From: Liolophura sinensis
Taxonomy: Eukaryota > Mollusca > Polyplacophora > Chitonida > Chitonidae
NCBI RefSeq assembly: GCF_032854445.1
Contig: NC_088301.1
Span: 16,361,518 to 16,425,517, forward strand
DNA: 64,000 bases
Reading direction: 5' to 3'
Under the pieces are notes generated by a model, which was not told the DNA's origin, ran no database searches, and saw nothing but the letters and a program-made list of their open reading frames with translations. This document shows, piece by piece, positions 58,324-64,000 of the stretch. Position 1 is the stretch's first letter, and each line of letters opens with the position of its first letter. Both the position numbers and the translations under genes were made by a program.

Positions 58324-61300
58324 TCATCTTCTCCTCTTTGTGGGCGGTGCGTCTGGAGTGGAGTTGGCGGATGATGGAGTGGACTGGGTGTTTCTTGTTC
58401 GCTTTCGTTTGGGTGAAGCCTCTGGGGTATTAGTGTTCAAAGATCCAGCCCCTAGTGTGCTTGCTGAGCCGGACTGATTCCCTCCTTTTCCACCCTGTTT
58501 CGGAGTAGGTGGGGCTAATTCTGAAACATATTTCAATGAATCATTTATTATTTATATAAAATGTATGAGATGAAATGTCACGAATTCCTTCACCAATAAA
58601 AGTAAAATTTAACACACTTAGATATCACATTAGTTATTACATTTCCACTTTTCACACCCATGCACCATCATGCCCATAAGAAATCCATTATTTCATGATG
58701 TTCCAATCTGATCTCAGAGAGATGACGTCATATCTGTTAAAGTAAATGTTCACATTCCTACATAACATAACACTGAGACACAGCCTGTCATGTAAGATGT
58801 CAGGGTACATATATGTACATACATGAGAGGGGGCCTCCGTGGCTCAGTTGGTTCGCGTTCTTGCGCAGCATAATGACACAGCAGCCCCTCACCATTGGGG
58901 TCGCTGTGAGTTCAAGTCAACCTGAAGCTGGCTTCCTCTCTGGCCATATGTGGGAAGGTCCGTCAGCAACCTGCGGATGATTGTGGGTTTGCCCGGGCTC
59001 TGCCTGGTTTCCACCCACCATAATGCTGGCAGCCGTCATATAAGTGCAATATTCTTGAGTACGGCGTAAAACACCAATCAAATAAATACATGTGTGTAAC
59101 CAATACATGCCTACAGCTAAAAGAAAACTTTGCTGAACCTGTTCCAAAACACAAAATCTTGTACAAGATGGAAATGCTAACCCACAAAATGTAAGTGTGT
59201 TATCACTTCCACCTCCCATTTGAAAAATGTTCAGGGTATTCAACCTGCACTGTGTAATATGCTTTATGCATTCAACACATTTTACATGGCTACTTGAACA
59301 TGTTATGTACATCACTTTAGTTACCTTCAAAGTTATACAAAAAATTTATGTGATTCAACAGTGTTTTAATATGGAGATTATTTATAACCAGAGATTACAA
59401 CTGTAATTGGTTTTATCCACATTTTTAAGAAATAAAATTTATTTTTTTCACTTAAACAAAAACCTCAGGGTATTTCACATATATCCCTGGCTCTTACTAT
59501 CATGGCTGGAGATTGCCAGAAGTTAACCTGTGGCAAGTTACTGACAACCTATCTGACAGTGATGTACAGACCTTCCTGCTATATTGGTGAAGGGCAAGTG
59601 TATTTATTCATTTGACTATTGTGTAATGCCATGCTCAGGAATTTTTCATTTACATGCAAGCTGTCGATTTTAGCAGAAAATGGATTGCCCCACATAAACC
59701 ATCAACTTTTGGCAAGTTACTGACAACTTTTCCACAGATGACATGTAATATCCGTGGTCTTAAATGAATGTAAGACGTGCAAATGTGCACCAGTCTAGAT
59801 GACATCTTGTTGTCACCAATGCCCTACAAGCAATGGAATGTTTAAATCCCAAGGCTGAGATTAAACCTGCAAAGCAAAAATAGGTTGATTTTTGATTTTA
59901 TGTTTATTTCAGTTTTTGGTTTCTTAGTTTTGGCTTACCTGTAAAATGCACAAAAAAAATTGGCCTCACCTAATGTTTGTTTGTTTTATTGTAGTTTTAC
60001 ACATGTGGCCTGATATATAAATATTCCCTAAATGACCTAAGATTTCGTTCATGACTAAGTTGCTCATTTTTGAAGATTCTGGGAGTTCCCTTGATTATAG
60101 AAAGGTGCTTTGAGAGGTGTTTGGAAGGTAGGGTGATATCCTACTGGGGAAATGTAAATTTTAGCACCAGAGGTAAAACCTCATGACATTTATTTGCCTC
60201 CAAAAATGCTCTTTTGTGGTCAAATTTTTTGGTCATTCAGGGTACATTTTGATCCTGCACATATTACACCAATATGGGCAGGCAAAGACAACCTTGCTCA
60301 CACTGGTTACCCCATACCTTGTTTTGCACTGTCTGTCGCAGGGCCTAGTGCATTCTTTGACATCCGTGGATAATCTTTCGACATCAGGTCACCAAAGTCT
60401 CCTTCTGGTAAACTAAAATCTGTTTTTTTGTTGGGGAATGGAATAATCTCAGACTCATTCTGTAAAGTAAGTATTACATAGTGAACAGTGTTTTAGAGTA
60501 CCTTTTTTTTTCTTTCAAAGCAATATAACAATGCATTAAAAGTCACAGTGAATCAGAACTGATTCCACGGGACATTCCATTGAATTTCTTCACCAGTCAT
60601 ACATATGACATAAGCAAGCTTCAACTTCGTACGCCAAAAATAAAACACTCTTTACATACATTATATTCTTTAAACTAAATGTGCAGAAAAGCATATCCCT
60701 TTCTTACCAATGCTTGCAGGTCATACATTTTTGTTAGCTGTGTCCATATCTGCTGAGACGCTATCTTTTTGCTGAGGGAGCTATTCAGCTTTTCATGGAT
60801 GAAGACCATCTGGAAAAAGCGGTTCACACCTAAAATAAATAAGAAATGGTCAAAATCAACACACCGGAATAAAGTTTCGATAGCTGAGGCAAACTGCTCT
60901 CAAATTGCTGCCTGCTTATTGGTCGGTCAGTCAAAGTTTCGACAAACAAAACTCTGCTTCGTAGTGCTTCAAACACGAAACTGTGTTTTGTCGGTGTCTG
61001 GGGCCCAGTTGAGCATATTACTCGTTTCCAATATATTGCAAGCCAAGGTTTCTATTTAAGGACAGGGCATACATATTTATCACGCACAGGTGAGGATTTT
61101 CCAATACATTCCCGAAGTAACCTCGATCTTGCTAAACTGAAGAACAGTTGGTGGTACTCAAATGTAATGTAGGCTAAAACTACCAGTGATAGTTGTTAAT
61201 GAAGTGATCGAAGGCGTCGCGACAAAATCACGCACAAAAATGCCAAAATATCCTTCTCCAGGAACTACAAATGTATTTGAATTGAGGCTGCTGTCACGTG

Positions 61301-61627
61301 GCTTCATGAAAGAATCCTCAAAGATTTCACAATTAATATCTAAGAGGCGGGTTAGAGAACAACACAAGAATAAATGGTAAAACCACGCTGCTTTGTTGAC
61401 GCTCACGAAAAGTGGACATTCTGTGACCTTATATATAGCGAGTACATGAATCATCTCACAGAACTACCTGTTGTCAAAACTTTTATTTTTATCTCAATAT
61501 CTGTCATGTTCACTTCTACACACACAAACGCAAAATACCTACCCACGGGTTTGTGGCCACGCATCGCGTGGAACAAATTCACTTCCATATCGACTTGCCA
61601 GTTGTTTTGATCTGTATCTTCCGCCAT
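58324..61627 (-). CDS. MRGBP: MRG/MORF4L-binding protein (EAF7 family)
   Basis: Nuclear subunit of the TIP60/NuA4 histone acetyltransferase complex that binds the chromodomain protein MRG15. Exons on the minus strand: 61627-61543, 60829-60708, 60459-60318, 58520-58324; GT/AG borders, joined in frame to 181 aa (human about 204). Residues 10-100 form the EAF7-type domain: VEVNLFHAMRGHKPVG-like start (here MEVNLFHAMRGHKPVG), VNRFFQMVFIHEKL, QQIWTQLTKMYDLQAL, then NESEIIPFPN. The tail is low-complexity, basic and Ser/Thr/Pro-rich, with KRKRTR and a final KRRR as likely nuclear localisation signals, as in the vertebrate protein. The ATG sits in AAAATGGCGGA, a YY1-like motif. Head to head with the DDX43-like gene. 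Confidence 0.95.
58830..59089 (+). mobile_element. SINE family A, full length
   Basis: Head GGCCTCCGTGGCTCAGTTGG, B-box GTGAGTTCAAGTC, body and TTGAGTACGGCGTAAAAC tail. Imperfect flanking ATACATG. In MRGBP intron 3; its reverse frame gives a false 137-residue open frame. Confidence 0.93.
59595..59755 (-). repeat. Divergent SINE-like sequence
   Basis: TTTGACTATTGTGTAATGCC, GCTCAGGAATTTTTCATTTA and GGCAAGTTACTGACAAC follow family A block order; like 29436-29565. A further scrap lies at about 59465-59560. MRGBP intron 3. Confidence 0.4.
59877..59977 (+). repeat. Partial copy of the AGGCCACACC MITE
   Basis: CACCTGTAAAAC-like block (here TTACCTGTAAAATGCACAAA) and AAATTGGCCTCACCT resemble the right end of 19838-20132. 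MRGBP intron 3. Confidence 0.35.
60027..60242 (-). repeat. MITE family G, copy 5
   Basis: Ends CCCTAAATGACCTAAGATTT and TTTGGTCATTCAGGG are inverted repeats; the interior matches the 15851 copy in reverse. MRGBP intron 3. Confidence 0.6.
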
Positions 61628-61925
61628 TTTTATTCTGTAACAACCAGTGCCCATACTTTCGTAAACATCCTATGTTTTAAGTCACTGATTTTTTTTCATG
61701 AGGTCTCAGACGGTCACTCCAGACAAAACTGGGGTGTAGAATGAATTAATTTGAATTTCCACATTGTTTGCTGGACGATTAACTCTAGCGGATGAATAAC
61801 AACGTGCGGCTTAAATAGCTTTGTGAGTGATGGTCGCATGGTGTTCTGCGAAATGGCTGTTGCGGGAAATTAAAATTGCTGAGTGAAGTTTTTTCAGCCT
61901 GTCTAACTTTGGCACGTTGAATGTC
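61628..61925. promoter_or_regulatory. Bidirectional promoter MRGBP / DDX43-like
   Basis: 298 bp between two divergent ATGs must hold both 5' UTRs and promoters unless non-coding exons exist. No TATA box stands out. A YY1-type AAAATGGCGGA overlaps the MRGBP start. Confidence 0.6.
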
Positions 61926-62316
61926 ATGGAGGACTGGGACTTAGAGATCGAAACAGGAATAACACCTGCAAGGAACTATGACCAAACGCCGTACGAATTT
62001 CCACAACGGAGTGAAAGAACTGTGACAGCCAGGAGTTTTCAGACAAGTGAAACTGACAGATGGTCAGGAAGTCGGGGGTTTGCGTCCAGGGGCAGAGGGA
62101 GAGGGTTTGGGCGCGGGGGAGGAAGGAGGGCTCCAGAGGGTAACTGGAGGAATTCAGATAATGAAAACGATAGAAGGAACAGATCTGAACGTGTTGAAGG
62201 GAGCAGAGATAGAGGAGATGGATTTCGTGATAGAAATGGCCCTAGGAGGGGAAATTTCGGTAGTGGTGATTCCACCGAAATAAGTATACCCAGTTCAGAT
62301 GTGGGGCGGATCATAG
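61926..62316 (+). CDS. DDX43: Probable DDX43-like KH/DEAD-box helicase, exon 1
   Basis: First coding exon, 130 codons plus one base, ending at the donor G/GTAATT (62317). The N-terminus MEDWDLEIETG resembles the MxDWD starts of Vasa/DDX43-type germline helicases. Residues 48-75 are an RGG/FGRGGG-type RNA-binding tract, followed by an Arg/Asp/Asn-rich stretch. The end, STEISIPSSDVGRIIG, is the start of a KH domain with its GxxG loop in the next exon. KH plus RGG before a DEAD-box core is the DDX43 layout; the helicase core is outside the window, so another KH/RGG protein cannot be excluded. The in-frame TTG codons upstream are not starts. Confidence 0.62.
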
Positions 62317-64000
62317 GTAATTTTGAGGCAAAGTTGTGAATGTATTGCTATATTTTTGTACAAACGGAAAGCTGTCTTCATTTGCCTAATCATTAGTCCT
62401 GTTGGTGTTCGACTCCCACGCCTCCTGCATGGTCATGATGGCCAGCTGCGACAAGTTTACATCTGGAGGTTTGCTGGAAGTTTTGAACTGAAGGTGACAT
62501 TCCTGTCCAGTCTTTGCCATTGACTCTTCTCTCCGAAGGTCATTTTGAAAAGCAGATTCTTCATACCCTCTGCCAAATAATTTAAATTGCAAACCCTGCC
62601 TTGTACAACTCCACTTATTTAAACACTGTACCAGGAGAGATGCAGAAGACTAGTAAAGTTTAGCAGTCCAGGGGAAATTTTCCAGATGGGGTCACCATAA
62701 GTTTCCATAAGGTTCTTCACAGATTTTTCAAGTGAAAAATGAGCCTGCAGGCTTCTGCTGGACTTAACTTTCCCTGAGATGTGATAGTTAAATTCTGCAG
62801 GCTCTGACCAGTAATCTCCATACCATAAACCTGTAGGTGAAGTGGAATAATTAACACCAGTCATAAGAAATCAGAAGGTCAGTTCATTTACCTGATTACC
62901 TGGTTACGTTGCCAGTGCAGCGCAATTACCCAGGTAACCAATGCCGTCACTGTAAGTACAAGTCCAGCTCATGCTGGCAGTCAGATTAATTTAGTGAATG
63001 TAGTAAGAGGTTGCAGTACCACACTGACAGTTTAAAAACCAAGGTGCATTATGTTCAGCGTCTTGTAGTTCAAATGGTCATCTATAGTTCTGCATTGTGC
63101 TGAGGGAGTACCTACATATATTGAATGCGTTTACTTCAGAGCATTGTGTAGCTAGGACTAAAGATTTGAATAGTTTTCAACATGACTTCCTCACACATTT
63201 TTTATCAGCTAGTGCATAGAACTCTGTGTTTTGGGCCTTACTGATGCTTACTCCACAATAAAAAAGGTGTTTGTTAGGAGTAACCCAAACAACACTCCTA
63301 AAAAGGACCCACTCTTAACTTTTAATTGGTCCCTGATAGAATTTTTCTTTCTTATTTTTCTCTCTGTGTTAATTTCTTTAAAATCTGTACTTTTTTCCTT
63401 AAATCAAAAGAGTGCAAATGATACAACCTGTTATTCAGGAAGAGGGCTAGAAATAGACCTGAACACCCACAGCCATTTTTTTTTTCTGATTTGCCTGATA
63501 AGAATTCATGGGATGCACCATGATAAAGCAGGTGGAAACAAGATGTTCCGTGACTCGTACCCACAGGCAAGTGGGATTAACCTAGGCAAACCATGGTTTG
63601 TGTGACATAACGGAAAAGGATCTCTGCGTTCTCTGGATATACATGCACATGTAGAGGACCGCTCGCACCTGATTGATCAAAACTGATACATGGGGGTGCT
63701 TTTTTTTTTCAATATCTGCGATTTTACTTTGATTGCCCTTGTGTGGGACAGGCTTATACTGTACATGTAATGTCTGACAAAGTGTAATATATTGTTTTTT
63801 TTTTTGTTATTATGGTCTCTGGTTAGTTCATTGAAATTAAACTGTGATTTTGGTGATATTGGACAGCGTGATGCCATGTAGTGATTGGCCTCATCAGCGT
63901 CTACTATCCAGGGCCAAATTGCTTGAAAGTGTATTAGCTAATACCCATATTAAGTTATATTTTAAATTTTAAAATTTAGCCACACTCAGCTGCTAGTGCA
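62317..64000 (+). other. Intron 1 of the DDX43-like gene
   Basis: No continuation of the KH domain was found before the window edge. Contains a SINE head fragment (62886-62985) and poly-T runs. Otherwise unassigned AT-rich sequence. Confidence 0.55.
62886..62985 (+). mobile_element. SINE family A, head fragment
   Basis: ACCTGGTTACGTTGCCAGTG, GCGCAATTACCCAGG and AAGTCCAGCTCATGCTGGC match the tRNA-like head and start of the body. Confidence 0.65.

Noticed and set aside
58917-59330. 137-residue minus-strand frame
   Set aside because: Lies over a full-length SINE and MRGBP intron 3.
62039-62314. Minus-strand and shifted frames over the helicase exon
   Set aside because: Shadows of the Arg/Gly-rich coding exon; only the MEDWD frame has meaningful motifs.
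1-64000. LTR retroelements, Polintons or other virus-like insertions
   Set aside because: I saw no long terminal repeats and no capsid, polymerase, integrase or envelope motifs in any frame.

Overview
This is animal nuclear DNA, most likely from a lophotrochozoan (mollusc or brachiopod type). Coding exons are short, separated by long AT-rich introns, and bounded by GT/AG sites. The background is rich in ACATGTA words and full of short tRNA-derived SINEs whose tail (TTGAGTACGGCGTAAAAC then AATAAATAAATA) I know from molluscs and their relatives. The species cannot be fixed from sequence alone.

Five host genes can be assembled. (1) 777-9296, +: a fatty acid elongase of the ELOVL4-like group, 7 coding exons, 266 aa, all four family motifs present. 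(2) about 16430-28909, +: LTV1, a 40S ribosome assembly factor; 10 firm exons plus a tentative ATG-only first exon give 475 aa. (3) 51041-33964, -: SMAP1/2, a clathrin-associated Arf GTPase-activating protein, 11 coding exons, 502 aa. (4) 61627-58324, -: MRGBP (EAF7 family), a TIP60/NuA4 acetyltransferase subunit, 4 exons, 181 aa. (5) 61926-end, +: first coding exon of a probable DDX43-type KH/DEAD-box helicase, rest outside the window. MRGBP and the helicase are head to head with 298 bp between their ATGs. LTV1 and SMAP converge across about 29.0-30.8 kb.

The rest is introns and intergenic DNA with many small repeats: a Meta/Biva-like SINE (about 19 copies or fragments, several with clean target duplications), a second tRNA-headed SINE, several MITE-like inverted-repeat families (one about 215 bp family has 9 copies), a 966 bp non-autonomous DNA element with perfect 25 bp ends, and about ten tandem arrays. 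I saw no reverse transcriptase, transposase or LTR element.

I found no new multi-gene system; the genes are conserved housekeeping types in no operon-like arrangement. The observations most worth checking are structural: inverted repeats flanking LTV1 exons 4-5, a strong inverted repeat just after the MRGBP stop codon, a minisatellite that repeats the splice-acceptor tract of a SMAP exon, a SMAP exon made of GQQxGMM repeats, a SINE whose body carries a 19 bp minisatellite, and a tandem array apparently seeded from a MITE end.
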